29,190 nt of DNA, from positions 1 through 29,190 of the forward strand of contig UQRS01000018.1 of the NCBI GenBank assembly GCA_900543525.1. The letters are read 5' to 3'. Position 1 is the first letter of the stretch, and each line of letters begins with the position of its first letter. The position numbers and the translations under genes were made by a program. The stretch comes from an uncultured Oscillospiraceae bacterium (GTDB lineage Bacteria > Bacillota > Clostridia > Oscillospirales > Acutalibacteraceae). Of the stretch, positions 7,548-16,108 are shown in pieces. The notes under the pieces were generated by a model, which did no database searches, was not told the origin of the DNA, and saw nothing but the letters and a program-made list of their open reading frames with translations.

Positions 7548-9305
7548 ATGCATAAAACTATGTCGAAAATCGTAGCGCAGACCGAGGAACAGATTCGGGA
7601 GATTATTCTGGCCGCGGCGGGACGCGCGGTCGCGGCCGGAGAGCTTGCGGCCGAGCCGCTGCCCGATTTCGCGGTGGAGGTGCCGGCCGACCGGAGCCAT
7701 GGGGACTTTGCGGTCAACGCGGCCATGGTCTGGGCCAGGGCGCTGAAAAAGGCGCCGCGCCAGATTGCCGAGGCGCTCTCCCGGCACGCCGACCTCTCGG
7801 GCAGCTATATCGAAAAGCTGGAGATTGCCGGCCCCGGCTTTATCAACCTCTTTCTTGCCCCCGGATATTATTCGGCCGTGCTGAAGGATATCCGCGCCTG
7901 CGGCAAGGATTACGGAAAGAGCGATTTCGGAAAGGGCAAAAAGGTGATGGTGGAGTTTGTCTCCGCCAACCCGACCGGGCCGATGCATATGGGCAACGCG
8001 CGCGGCGGCGCTTTGGGCGACTGCCTCGCTGCGGTGATGGAGCATGCGGGCTATACCGTCTCGCGGGAATTTTATATTAACGACGCCGGAAACCAGATCG
8101 ACAAATTCGCCCTCTCGCTCGAGGTGCGCTATCTCCAGCTTTTTGAAGGGGAGGACAAGCACCCCTTGCCGGAGGACTGCTATCAGGGGCTGGACATCAA
8201 GGAACGGGCGGAGGAGTTTGCGAAGGAATACGGCGACCGGTATCTCCATCTGCCGTCGGAGGAGCGGCGCCGGGCGCTGGTTGATTTCGCCCTCCCGAGG
8301 AATATAGAGAATATGCGGCTCAATATGGAAAAATACCGCATTCACTATGACTGCTGGTTTCGTGAAAGCCTCCTGCATGAGGATGGCGAGCTGAGGGAGA
8401 CCATCGAGCTGCTGAAAAAGAACGGCCGCACCTACGAAAAGGACGGCGCGCTCTGGTATAAGAATATCGAGGTGCAGACCGAGCTGCTGAAAGCCGCCGG
8501 CAAAACGCAGGAGGAGATTGATAAACTCGAACTCAAGGACGACGTCCTCATCCGGGCCAACGGCAACCCGACCTATTTCGCGGCCGACATCGCCTACCAC
8601 CGCAACAAGCTGGAGGTGCGCGGCTTTGATAAGGCCATTGACGTCTGGGGCGCCGATCACCACGGACACGTCGCCCGGATGAAGGGGGCGCTGACCGCCA
8701 TCGGAATTGACGGCGGCCGTCTGGATGTCATCCTGATGCAGCTGGTTCGGCTGGTGCGGGACGGCGAGGTTGTCCGCATGTCCAAGCGTACCGGAAAATC
8801 CATCACCCTCACCGATCTGCTGGAGGAGATTCCGATCTCCGCCGTGCGCTTCCTCTTCAATATGCGGGAGGCGGGGTCGCAGATGGATTTTGACCTCGAC
8901 CTCGCGGTAGAGCAGTCGGCGCAGAATCCGGTCTATTACTGCCAGTACGCCCATGCGCGTATTTGCAGCATCCTCAAAAAGCTGGAGGGGGAGGGTATCT
9001 CCGCCCGCGACTGCACAGAGGACGAGCTGAACCGCCTCGACGCGCCGGAGGAGCGGGAACTGATCCGGCACCTTTCCGCCCTGACGGGGGAGATTGTGGC
9101 CGCCGCAAGAGATTACGATCCGGCGCGGATCACCCGCTATGTGATCGAGCTGGCCACCTGCTTCCACAAATTTTATAACGCCTGCAAGGTGCTGGTGGAG
9201 GATGAGGCGCTCTGTCAGGCGCGGCTCTACCTCTGCGTCTGCGTGCGGGATGTGATCCGCCTGGTGCTCGAGCTGCTGGGGATTGAGGCACCCGAAAGCA
9301 TGTAA
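7548..9305 (+). CDS. argS: Arginine--tRNA ligase
   Basis: A 585-residue class I aminoacyl-tRNA synthetase charging tRNA-Arg in the cytoplasm. The N-terminal additional domain spans about 1-130. The HIGH-like signature is HMGN at 147-150 (NPTGPMHMGNARGG). The KMSKS-like signature is MSKR at 411-414 (VVRMSKRTGKS). The C-terminal DALR anticodon-binding domain follows YCQYAHAR. Length is normal for the family. The ATG at 7548 has AAGGG about 6 nt upstream. A second ATG at 7560 is also possible and would remove only four residues. Confidence 0.97.
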   Translation: MHKTMSKIVAQTEEQIREIILAAAGRAVAAGELAAEPLPDFAVEVPADRSHGDFAVNAAMVWARALKKAPRQIAEALSRHADLSGSYIEKLEIAGPGFINLFLAPGYYSAVLKDIRACGKDYGKSDFGKGKKVMVEFVSANPTGPMHMGNARGGALGDCLAAVMEHAGYTVSREFYINDAGNQIDKFALSLEVRYLQLFEGEDKHPLPEDCYQGLDIKERAEEFAKEYGDRYLHLPSEERRRALVDFALPRNIENMRLNMEKYRIHYDCWFRESLLHEDGELRETIELLKKNGRTYEKDGALWYKNIEVQTELLKAAGKTQEEIDKLELKDDVLIRANGNPTYFAADIAYHRNKLEVRGFDKAIDVWGADHHGHVARMKGALTAIGIDGGRLDVILMQLVRLVRDGEVVRMSKRTGKSITLTDLLEEIPISAVRFLFNMREAGSQMDFDLDLAVEQSAQNPVYYCQYAHARICSILKKLEGEGISARDCTEDELNRLDAPEERELIRHLSALTGEIVAAARDYDPARITRYVIELATCFHKFYNACKVLVEDEALCQARLYLCVCVRDVIRLVLELLGIEAPESM

Positions 9306-9307
9306 CC

Positions 9308-9326
9308 ATCAGGCCTTTTGCCTGAT
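9308..9326 (+). other. Short hairpin after argS
   Basis: ATCAGGC-CTTTT-GCCTGAT, a perfect 7-bp stem starting 2 nt after the argS stop codon and ending before the ribosome binding site of the next gene. No T-run follows, so it is more likely an mRNA-processing or stability stem than a terminator. Confidence 0.5.
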
Positions 9327-9343
9327 ATCGGGAGGGTAAAGCT

Positions 9344-10108
9344 GTGAAACGGTTTTGGAAGATACTTAAAATTCTTGCGACTGTTTTGATGCTGCTGGCG
9401 CTTGTTTGGGCTTTTCTGCCCTTTACCATGCACGCGGTCGGAATCGGCTCTCTTCTGCCGATCGGCGTGTTCGGCAGCATACTTCTCTACTGGTACCTGC
9501 CGGGGCTCAGCGGCCTCATCCGCCGTGCCCGGGTGGGTAGAGGAATTGTGCGGGTGCTGGCGGTTCTGCTGTCGGCAGGGTTCCTGATCAGCGCGGTTTT
9601 CGGCTGCCTAATCCTGCGGGATATGCGTGCCGATCAGCCGGAGGGGGCGGTTACGCTGGTCGTCCTCGGCTGTCAGGTGAACGGGGAAAGCCCCAGTCTC
9701 GCCCTGCTGTCCCGGCTGGACGCGGCGGAGGATTTCCTGAACGCCCACCCGGACGCGCCCTGCATTCTCTCGGGCGGGCAGGGCGAAGGCGAACGGATCA
9801 GCGAGGCGGAGGCCATGCGCCGCTGGCTGGTGGATCGCGGAATCGAGGGCGACCGTCTTTATCTGGAGGATCAGTCGACCAGCACGGCTGAAAATCTGGC
9901 CTTTTCCAAGGCGCTCGCCGAGCGGGAGGGCTTGCCGACCCGCTTTGCGATTGCGACCAGCGAGTTCCATCTTTACCGCAGCCGTCAGATGGCGGCCGAC
10001 CTCGGGCTGGAGAGCTTTTCCTGCCCCGCCACAACGCCGTTCAACCTCTTTTTCAGCCAGTTTGTGCGGGAGATTCTGGCGGTGGCCAAGTATCATGTTT
10101 TCGGCTGA
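9344..10108 (+). CDS. YdcF/SanA-like family membrane protein (DUF218)
   Basis: A 254-residue protein with two N-terminal hydrophobic segments near residues 8-50, a third near 64-88, and an extracytoplasmic DUF218 domain from about 98 on. Diagnostic stretches are VVLGCQVNGESPS, LSGGQGEGERISEAEAM, LEDQSTSTAENLAFSKAL and ATSEFHLYRSRQMA. The family is tied loosely to envelope integrity and vancomycin sensitivity in enteric bacteria, and the reaction is unknown. The start is GTG at 9344 with GGGAGGG about 7 nt upstream. It sits 38 nt after argS. Confidence 0.88.
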   Translation: MKRFWKILKILATVLMLLALVWAFLPFTMHAVGIGSLLPIGVFGSILLYWYLPGLSGLIRRARVGRGIVRVLAVLLSAGFLISAVFGCLILRDMRADQPEGAVTLVVLGCQVNGESPSLALLSRLDAAEDFLNAHPDAPCILSGGQGEGERISEAEAMRRWLVDRGIEGDRLYLEDQSTSTAENLAFSKALAEREGLPTRFAIATSEFHLYRSRQMAADLGLESFSCPATTPFNLFFSQFVREILAVAKYHVFG

Positions 10109-10187
10109 GGCCGACGCTGTGCGCAGGCGAAATTTTCACCCGGAGGCGGGTGCTTTCTTCCTGCCTTTTTTGAAGAGGGATGCTTTT

Positions 10188-11465
10188 ATGAAGATTGCCA
10201 TTCGGAATATAAAAATCGCCGACCCCGCGCGGGAGGAGGCGTACATCGGAGATGTCTACATAGCCGACGGAAAAATCAGCGCGCCTTTTTCTTCTCCCGA
10301 TCGGGTGATCGAAGGGGAGGGACTGGTGCTCTTTCCCGGGCTTGTGGACATTCATGTTCATCTGCGCGACCCCGGCCAGACGCATAAGGAGGATCTGCTC
10401 TCCGGGGCTGCCGCGGCGGCGGCCGGCGGTGTAACCTCGGTCGTGGCGATGCCGAACACACTGCCGCCCATGGACGATCCCCTCCTGCTGCGGGAGGTTT
10501 TGGCCCGCGCGGCCGCCGCGCCGGTGCGGATTTATCAGGCGGCCTGTATCACAAAGGGCATGCAGAGCGAGGCGCTGACCGACTTTGCCGCGTTGAAGGA
10601 GGCCGGAGCCGTCGCCTTTTCGGATGACGGGCTGCCGGTCGGGCCGGAAGCCTTGATGGAGGAGGCGCTGCGGCAGGCGGCCGCACTCGGCCGGCCGGTT
10701 CTCAGCCATAGCGAGATATTGCCGCTCGCCGCGGGCGGCAAGGTGAACGCCGGCCGGGTTTCGGAAGCGCTGGGGGTTAAGGGCATGCCGGCCGAGGCGG
10801 AGTATGCAGCCATCCGGCGGGAGATCGCTTTAAGTGAAAAGACCGGCTGCCCGGTGCATATCTGCCATGTCAGCACGGCCGAGTCGGTCGCCCTTGTCCG
10901 GGCGGCCAAGCGTCGGGATGTGCGCGTCACCTGCGAGACCGGGCCGCACTACTTCTGGTTTACGGAGGAGGCCGCTTTGTCTCTCGACGCCGATTACCGG
11001 ATGAATCCGCCGCTGCGGACGGCGGCCGATCGGCAGGCCGTCCTCGAAGGGCTGGCCGACGGGACGATCGACTGTATCGCCACCGACCATGCGCCCCATG
11101 CGCCGGAGGAAAAGGCCGACTTTGCCGCCGCCCCCAACGGAGTGGTGGGGCTGGAGACCTCTCTCTCGGCCAGCTATACCGCGCTGGTGGAGGGGGAAAT
11201 CACCGACCTTTGCGGCCTCGCCCGGCTGATGAGTGCGCGGCCGGCGAAAATCGCCGGAATTGCGGGCGGCAGTCTGGCTGTTGGCGCGCCGGCCGACCTG
11301 ACCCTCTTCGACCCGGCAGAGGCCTGGGTCGTCCGGCCGGAGGAGCTGCACGGAAAATCCAAAAACACGCCGTTTAAGGGCGTGCAGCTGCACGGCCGGG
11401 TGCGTTACACCCTCTGCCGCGGCCGGGTGGTTTTTGATCAAAACGCGGAGCAGCATTTCGGGTAA
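10188..11465 (+). CDS. pyrC: Dihydroorotase
   Basis: A 425-residue class I dihydroorotase that cyclises N-carbamoyl-aspartate to dihydroorotate in UMP synthesis. Metal-binding HVH is at 56-58 (VDIHVHLRDPG). DDG in FSDDGLPVG, MNPPLRT and the metal/catalytic motif DCIATDHAPH (295-304) are all present. The C terminus carries the typical KSKNTPF motif. The ATG at 10188 is preceded by AGAGGGA. The open frame extends upstream into the previous gene, but homology begins here. It is followed, after 225 nt, by pyrF. Confidence 0.95.
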   Translation: MKIAIRNIKIADPAREEAYIGDVYIADGKISAPFSSPDRVIEGEGLVLFPGLVDIHVHLRDPGQTHKEDLLSGAAAAAAGGVTSVVAMPNTLPPMDDPLLLREVLARAAAAPVRIYQAACITKGMQSEALTDFAALKEAGAVAFSDDGLPVGPEALMEEALRQAAALGRPVLSHSEILPLAAGGKVNAGRVSEALGVKGMPAEAEYAAIRREIALSEKTGCPVHICHVSTAESVALVRAAKRRDVRVTCETGPHYFWFTEEAALSLDADYRMNPPLRTAADRQAVLEGLADGTIDCIATDHAPHAPEEKADFAAAPNGVVGLETSLSASYTALVEGEITDLCGLARLMSARPAKIAGIAGGSLAVGAPADLTLFDPAEAWVVRPEELHGKSKNTPFKGVQLHGRVRYTLCRGRVVFDQNAEQHFG

Positions 11466-11606
11466 ATCGGCGATTTATTTGAAGTCCGTTTGCCTTTCCC
11501 CGGCTTGACATTTGACCTGTGTTGCCCGGAATCCTTCTTGCAGTAGGCGAAAGTTGCCCGGCAAAACTAAAAATTCCCGCAAAAGATTTTTCGAAAAACG
11601 CCCGCA

Positions 11607-11656
11607 TTTGGCTGACGCCAAATCGTGGCCGCAGCCACGCAAAGCCTTCCGGCTTT
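11607..11656 (+). repeat. Three tandem 16-nt hairpins with exact 17-nt period, in the pyrF leader
   Basis: TTTGGC-TGAC-GCCAAA (11607-11622), CGTGGC-CGCA-GCCACG (11624-11639) and AAAGCC-TTCC-GGCTTT (11641-11656). Each is a perfect 6-bp stem with a 4-nt loop, separated by one base. The sequences differ while stem length, loop length and spacing are constant. The last stem ends 35 nt before the pyrF ATG. Confidence 0.85.
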
Positions 11657-11690
11657 GGCGGTCTATTATGGAAAAAAGGAGCGAAAAAAG

Positions 11691-12617
11691 ATGTCGTTTG
11701 ACCGTCTGATCGAAAAAATTGCCGCTATGCAAAATCCCACGGTGGCCGGCCTCGACCCCAAGCTGGCGTTTGTTCCCGAGCATATCAAGGCCGAGGCCTT
11801 TGCAATGCACGGCAAAACGCTGGGGGGCGCGGCGGAGGCGCTCTATCTTTTCAATAAGGCACTGATCGACGCGCTGGCCGATGTCGTGCCGGCCGTCAAG
11901 CCGCAGTGCGCGTATTATGAGATGTACGGCTGGCCGGGAGTGCGGGCGCTCGAGCGCACCATCCGCTATGCGCGGCAGGCCGGGATGTTCGTCATCACCG
12001 ACGGCAAGCGCAACGACATCGGCACGACGATGGAGGCATATGCCGCCGCCCACCTCGGCTTTGTGGAGGTGGAGGGGGAGCGCCTTGCCCCCTTCGGCGC
12101 CGACGCGCTGACCGTGAACGGTTATCTTGGTTCGGATGGGATCCGCCCTCTCTTAGACATCTGCAAGGGGGAGGATAAAGGCCTCTTCGTGCTGGTCAAA
12201 ACCTCCAACCCCTCCTCCGGGGAGCTGCAGGATCGTGACTGCGGCGGCCAGCCGGTCTACCGCGTGATGGGCGATTTTTGTGAAACGTGGGGAGAGGCTC
12301 TCTCGGGGAAATACGGCTATTCGGGCGTCGGCGCGGTTGTCGGCGCGACCTATCCCGCGCAGCTTTCCGAGCTGCGGGCGGCGCTGCCGCATACCTTCTT
12401 CCTCGTGCCCGGCTATGGCGCGCAGGGCGGCGGCGCCGCCGATGTGGCCGGCGCGTTTGATGAGAAAGGCCTGGGCGCGGTCATCAACTCCTCCAGAGGG
12501 ATTATGTGCGCCTATCAAAAGGCGGGAGACCCCCTCCATTTTGCGGACGCCGCCCGGACGGAGGCTATCCGCATGCGGGATGAAATTACGGGACATATCG
12601 GGAAAATCTCCCTGTAG
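11691..12617 (+). CDS. pyrF: Orotidine 5'-phosphate decarboxylase (type 2, long form)
   Basis: A 308-residue cytoplasmic enzyme making UMP from OMP. The catalytic block DGKRNDIGTT contains Lys106 and Asp109. AVKPQ includes Lys70, and VPGYGAQGGG forms the phosphate loop. The length and the VLVKTSNPSSGELQD segment match the type 2 subfamily rather than the shorter classical one. The ATG at 11691 has AAGGAG about 10 nt upstream. The open frame before it runs through the hairpin triplet and is not coding in my view. The next gene, pyrK, follows after 24 nt. Confidence 0.95.
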   Translation: MSFDRLIEKIAAMQNPTVAGLDPKLAFVPEHIKAEAFAMHGKTLGGAAEALYLFNKALIDALADVVPAVKPQCAYYEMYGWPGVRALERTIRYARQAGMFVITDGKRNDIGTTMEAYAAAHLGFVEVEGERLAPFGADALTVNGYLGSDGIRPLLDICKGEDKGLFVLVKTSNPSSGELQDRDCGGQPVYRVMGDFCETWGEALSGKYGYSGVGAVVGATYPAQLSELRAALPHTFFLVPGYGAQGGGAADVAGAFDEKGLGAVINSSRGIMCAYQKAGDPLHFADAARTEAIRMRDEITGHIGKISL

Positions 12618-12641
12618 ATCGTCGGAAGGAGAAGTGAAAAC

Positions 12642-13406
12642 ATGGGCTATACCAAGGCGCTCGGCAGGGTGCTTTCCAACCGGCCGATTGCTGACGGCAT
12701 CTACGATATGACCGTCCGCACGCCGCAGGCTGCGGCGGCTTCTATCGGCCAGTTTATGCAGATTTATTGTGAGGGAAAGACGCTGCGCCGCCCCATTTCG
12801 ATTTGTGAATTCGACCCCGCGGCCGAGACGATCCGCATGGTCTATCTTGTAAAGGGGGAGGGGACGCGCTGGATGTCCACCTTGCCGGAGGGGGCGGCCA
12901 TCGACCTCCTCGGGCCTTTGGGACACGGCTTTTCTCTGGAAAAGGCCGAGCGGCCGGTTGTGATCGGCGGCGGCATCGGCACACCTCCCATGCTGGGCGT
13001 GGCAAAGGCAGCCTCCGGCAAGGCGGAGGCAATTCTCGGCTTTAAAAACCGGGGCGCGGTCATCCTCGAACCGGATTTTGAGAAGGTGTGCGCCGGCGTT
13101 TTTGTGGCGACCGACGACGGCAGCTATGGGGAAAAGGGCTTTGTCACCGATATTTTGTCGGCAAGGGTGGCGGCGGCCGGCTATGACCTCATCCTCGCCT
13201 GCGGACCGATCCCCATGCTAAAGGCGGTGGCCGCCGTGGCCGAGCAGTTCAATCTGCCCTGTCAGGTCTCTCTGGAGGAACGGATGGGCTGCGGCATCGG
13301 CGCCTGCGTCGGCTGCGTATGCAAGGTGCGCGACGGGGAGAATGTGCGGCATGCACAGGTTTGCCGCTACGGCCCGGTCCTCAACGCGAAGGAGGTGGTT
13401 TGGTAA
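12642..13406 (+). CDS. pyrK: Dihydroorotate dehydrogenase B, electron transfer subunit
   Basis: A 254-residue FAD and [2Fe-2S] protein passing electrons from the PyrD flavin to NAD. The flavin motif RRPISI is at 49-54, the NAD-binding GGGIGTPPML at 109-118, ACGPIPML at 186-193, and the cluster cysteines are Cys217, Cys222, Cys225 and Cys241 (MGCGIGACVGC...VCRYGPV). Its TAA stop overlaps the pyrD ATG as TAATG, which suggests coupled translation of the two subunits of the same heterotetramer. Confidence 0.95.
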   Translation: MGYTKALGRVLSNRPIADGIYDMTVRTPQAAAASIGQFMQIYCEGKTLRRPISICEFDPAAETIRMVYLVKGEGTRWMSTLPEGAAIDLLGPLGHGFSLEKAERPVVIGGGIGTPPMLGVAKAASGKAEAILGFKNRGAVILEPDFEKVCAGVFVATDDGSYGEKGFVTDILSARVAAAGYDLILACGPIPMLKAVAAVAEQFNLPCQVSLEERMGCGIGACVGCVCKVRDGENVRHAQVCRYGPVLNAKEVVW

Positions 13407-14317
13407 TGGCGGATCTGCGTGTCAATATCGCGGGGGTGGAGTTCCGCAATCCCGTGATTACCGCCTCCGGCTGTTTCGGCTTCGGGCGGGAGTATTCTGA
13501 GCTTTATCCGCTTTCCAGCCTCGGCGGCGTTTCCTGCAAGGGGACGACTTTAGAGCCGCGGATGGGCAACGACAGTCCCCGGATTGCCGAGACGCCCGCG
13601 GGTATGCTGAACAGCGTCGGGCTGCAGAATCCCGGCGTGGATAAGGTGATAAAGACCGAGCTTCCCTGGCTTGCAAAGCAGGATACCCGGATCATTGTCA
13701 ACATTGCCGGCCGCTCGCCCGAGGAGTATGTCGCCGTAGCCGAACGGCTGAACGATACGGCGGCCGATATGATCGAGATGAACATCTCCTGCCCGAATGT
13801 AAAGCAGGGCGGGGTGGCCTTCGGCACAGTACCGGAGATGGCGGCTGGCATCACGAAGGCGGTGCGCGCCGTCTGTAAAAAGCCGCTGATGGTTAAGCTT
13901 TCTCCCAACGCGGCTTCGATCGCCGATGTGGCCGCCGCGGTGGAGAGTGAGGGCGCCGACGCCGTTTCTCTCATCAACACGCTGACCGGTATGCGGATTG
14001 ATATCCATACCGGGCGGCCGATTCTGCACAACAACACCGGCGGCCTTTCCGGCCCGGCCGTCCTGCCGGTCGCCGTCCGCATGGTGTGGGAGGTTGCCGG
14101 CCGCGTAAGCATTCCGGTGGTCGGAATGGGCGGCATCTCCAAATGGGAGGATGCGGTTGAACTCATGCTGGCCGGTGCCAGCGCGGTTCAGATCGGCACA
14201 GCCAACTTCACCGATCCCTATACGCCGATCAAGGTGCTCACCGGACTGGAGCGTTATCTGGATGAGCGGGGGATTGACTCGGTAAAGAAAATCGTCGGGG
14301 GCGTAAAGCCCTGGTAA
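13406..14317 (+). CDS. pyrD: Dihydroorotate dehydrogenase, class 1B catalytic subunit
   Basis: A 303-residue FMN TIM-barrel enzyme oxidising dihydroorotate to orotate. The class 1 catalytic base is Cys129 in NISCPNVKQGG. Lys45 (GVSCKGTT) and the phosphate-binding GMGGISKWEDA and GASAVQIGTA segments are present. The cysteine base and the adjacent PyrK identify class 1B, the NAD-linked type common in anaerobic Firmicutes. The ATG at 13406 overlaps the pyrK stop, and GGAGG lies in the end of pyrK. The frame is open upstream but internal to pyrK. Confidence 0.95.
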   Translation: MADLRVNIAGVEFRNPVITASGCFGFGREYSELYPLSSLGGVSCKGTTLEPRMGNDSPRIAETPAGMLNSVGLQNPGVDKVIKTELPWLAKQDTRIIVNIAGRSPEEYVAVAERLNDTAADMIEMNISCPNVKQGGVAFGTVPEMAAGITKAVRAVCKKPLMVKLSPNAASIADVAAAVESEGADAVSLINTLTGMRIDIHTGRPILHNNTGGLSGPAVLPVAVRMVWEVAGRVSIPVVGMGGISKWEDAVELMLAGASAVQIGTANFTDPYTPIKVLTGLERYLDERGIDSVKKIVGGVKPW

Positions 14318-14332
14318 AGGTCGTGATGCAGA

Positions 14333-14761
14333 TTGATTATCCTGTCGGTTGATCTCGGCGCCGCCCGGACAGGGGTGGCCGTCTCGGATAAGGGGGAGGC
14401 GTTCGCCTTTCCCCGCGGAGTGATTCACGAGCGGGACCGCGCCCGTTTGGTGGAGGCACTGGCCGCCCGCGCAGCGGAGGAGAAGGCCGAGCTGCTTGTC
14501 GTCGGCCTTCCCCGCAACATGGACGGAAGCGAGGGCTTCAAGGCGGCCGAGTGCCGGGAGACAGCCGAGCTGCTTGCCCGGCGTACCGGCCTTCCGGTCG
14601 AGATGCAGGACGAGCGCTGCACCACCCTCTCGGCGCACACGGCGCTGAATTACACCGATACGCGGGGGAAAAAGCGCAAAAACGTAGTCGACGCGGTGGC
14701 AGCCGTCATGATTTTGGAGGATTATCTCGCCCGGCGGAAAAACACGGCCGGACAGGTATGA
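14333..14761 (+). CDS. ruvX: Holliday junction resolvase-like / pre-16S rRNA nuclease (YqgF/RuvX)
   Basis: A 142-residue RNase H-fold protein. It begins IILSVDLGAARTGVAVSD with the conserved Asp7, has VVGLPRNMDGSEG in the centre, DERCTTLSAH and the late Asp in KNVVDAVAAVMILEDYL. Family members act in pre-16S rRNA 5' processing and were earlier called Holliday resolvases. The start appears to be TTG at 14333, with AAAGG about 12 nt upstream. No ATG or GTG is available in frame at the homologous position. It lies 15 nt after pyrD. Confidence 0.9.
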   Translation: MIILSVDLGAARTGVAVSDKGEAFAFPRGVIHERDRARLVEALAARAAEEKAELLVVGLPRNMDGSEGFKAAECRETAELLARRTGLPVEMQDERCTTLSAHTALNYTDTRGKKRKNVVDAVAAVMILEDYLARRKNTAGQV

Positions 14762-14792
14762 CGGCACAATTACAGAGGAAAGAGGGAGTTTT

Positions 14793-15725
14793 ATGGGTAA
14801 GCTCTACAACAGTGTGACCGAGCTGGTCGGCAGAACGCCGCTGCTCCGGCTGCACAATTACGCAAGGGAGATCGGCGTGACCGCGACGCTTGCCGTCAAG
14901 CTGGAGTCGTTCAATCCCGCCGGCAGCGCCAAGGATCGCATCGCCCTGCAGATGATAAAGGACGCGGAGGCGGACGGCCGCCTCAAGCCTGGGGCGCTGC
15001 TGATCGAGCCGACCAGCGGTAATACCGGCATCGGCCTTGCCTCCATCGCCGCCGCAAGAGGGTACAAGGCCCTCTTCGTCATGCCGGAAACCATGAGCAT
15101 CGAGCGCCGTAAGCTGCTGCGCGGCTACGGGGCGGAAATCTATTTGACCGAGGGGAAGAAGGGAATGGCCGGCGCCATCGCCAAGGCGAAGGAGCTTGCG
15201 CAAAACTATCCCGGAAGTATGCTGATGGGGCAGTTTGACAATCTCTCCAACCCGCGGGCGCACTACCTGACCACCGGGCCGGAGATTTGGGAGGACACCG
15301 ACGGCGAGGTAGATATTTTCGTCGCCGGGGTCGGTACCGGCGGCACCATCACCGGCGTGGGAGAGTATTTGAAAAAGCGCAATCTCGGCATACAGGTCAT
15401 CGCGGTCGAGCCGTCCGGCTCTCCCGTCCTGTCGGGCGGAAACCCCGGGCCACACGGGCTGCAGGGGATTGGCGCCGGCTTCGTGCCGGAGGTGCTGAAC
15501 ACCGCGATTTATAACGAGGTTGTCCGTGTGACCGACGGCGACGCGATTCTGGCCGCAAAGCGGCTGGCACAGACCGAAGGGATTCTGGCCGGTATCTCCT
15601 CCGGCGCGGCGCTCTTCGCCGCGGGAGAGGTCGCCAAACGGCCGGAAAATGCACACCGCCTGATTGTGGCTTTGCTGCCCGACACGGGGGAGCGGTACCT
15701 CTCTACCGAATTGTTCGCCGATTGA
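14793..15725 (+). CDS. cysK: Cysteine synthase A (O-acetylserine sulfhydrylase)
   Basis: A 310-residue PLP enzyme making cysteine from O-acetylserine and sulfide. The PLP lysine is Lys47 (NPAGSAKDRIA). The substrate loop is TSGNTGIG at about 73-81, the phosphate loop GTGGTITG near residue 181, and the cofactor serine lies in GISSGAAL. Length is as usual. AGAGGGAG precedes the ATG. Last gene of the plus-strand run. Confidence 0.96.
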   Translation: MGKLYNSVTELVGRTPLLRLHNYAREIGVTATLAVKLESFNPAGSAKDRIALQMIKDAEADGRLKPGALLIEPTSGNTGIGLASIAAARGYKALFVMPETMSIERRKLLRGYGAEIYLTEGKKGMAGAIAKAKELAQNYPGSMLMGQFDNLSNPRAHYLTTGPEIWEDTDGEVDIFVAGVGTGGTITGVGEYLKKRNLGIQVIAVEPSGSPVLSGGNPGPHGLQGIGAGFVPEVLNTAIYNEVVRVTDGDAILAAKRLAQTEGILAGISSGAALFAAGEVAKRPENAHRLIVALLPDTGERYLSTELFAD

Positions 15726-15803
15726 CGGCGGCGTGTGGACGGCGCACGATGGGGCGATGTATTGAAAAATTTTGCGCTGAAAACCGGACGGACAGACAAT
15801 CAG

Positions 15804-15851
15804 CCGATCGCCCGACCGTCCGATCGTCCGATCGTCCGATCGTCCGCTCCT
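15804..15851. repeat. 8-bp tandem repeat, CCGATCGT-type
   Basis: Six units of eight bases: CCGATCGC, CCGACCGT, three perfect CCGATCGT and a degenerate CCGCTCCT. The unit resembles the array at 21919-21958 and lies, like it, between genes. Confidence 0.85.
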
Positions 15852-15911
15852 TCCTCAGGACGCTTGACGCGCCGCCTTTCGGACGGCTTCCCTTTTAAAA
15901 AACAGACAGTG

Positions 15912-15954
15912 AAAAAAGCACCTCCCGCCATACTTCTTCTATGGCGGGAGGTGC
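15912..15954 (-). terminator. Strong intrinsic terminator (minus strand), 15-bp perfect stem
   Basis: GCACCTCCCGCCATA (15918-15932) pairs perfectly with 15940-15954 around a 7-nt loop. On the minus strand it is followed by six T (15917-15912). It is a second stop signal for the transporter operon. Confidence 0.85.
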
Positions 15955-15963
15955 TGCTGTATC

Positions 15964-15983
15964 CGGCAATATGCCGATTTTTT
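15964..15983 (+). terminator. Small intrinsic terminator for the cysK run
   Basis: CGGCA-ATA-TGCCG (15964-15976) followed by A and six T. The stem is only 5 bp. The adjacent perfect 15-bp stem (15918-15954) may help stop plus-strand transcription. Confidence 0.55.
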
Positions 15984-16013
15984 AAAAGCAGAAGAGCGGC
16001 ACGTCCGGTTAAG

Positions 16014-16066
16014 CGGTAGAATGATAGAACGGTTGCCTATTTGATAGAGCGGTTGTCATTCTACCG
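16014..16066. repeat. 11-bp inverted repeat with a direct repeat in its loop
   Basis: CGGTAGAATGA (16014-16024) and its complement (16056-16066) flank a 31-nt loop. The sequence GATAGARCGGTTG occurs twice inside and at the arm edge (16023-16035, 16043-16055). It lies downstream of the minus-strand terminator at 16067-16108. Confidence 0.7.
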
Positions 16067-16108
16067 AAAAAAACGGCCCTGCTCCGATTATCATCCGAAA
16101 CAGGACCG
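16067..16108 (-). terminator. Intrinsic terminator of the xpt-transporter operon
   Basis: On the minus strand CGGTCCTG (16108-16101) pairs with CAGGGCCG (16081-16074, one G-T pair), with further pairing inward to a GATA loop, and is followed by seven T (16073-16067). It begins 66 nt after the permease stop codon. Confidence 0.85.

Noticed and set aside
7455..9167. 570-residue open frame antisense to argS
   Set aside because: It is the mirror frame of a strongly supported synthetase gene, with low-complexity composition and no family motif. The codon bias of the sense gene explains it.
11505..11533. TTGACA upstream of pyrF as a promoter
   Set aside because: The -35 is perfect, but at 16-18 nt spacing the -10 position reads CGGAAT/GGAATC/GAATCC, none close to TATAAT.
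15804..15851. CRISPR array
   Set aside because: Units are 8 bp with no spacers. It is a simple tandem repeat.
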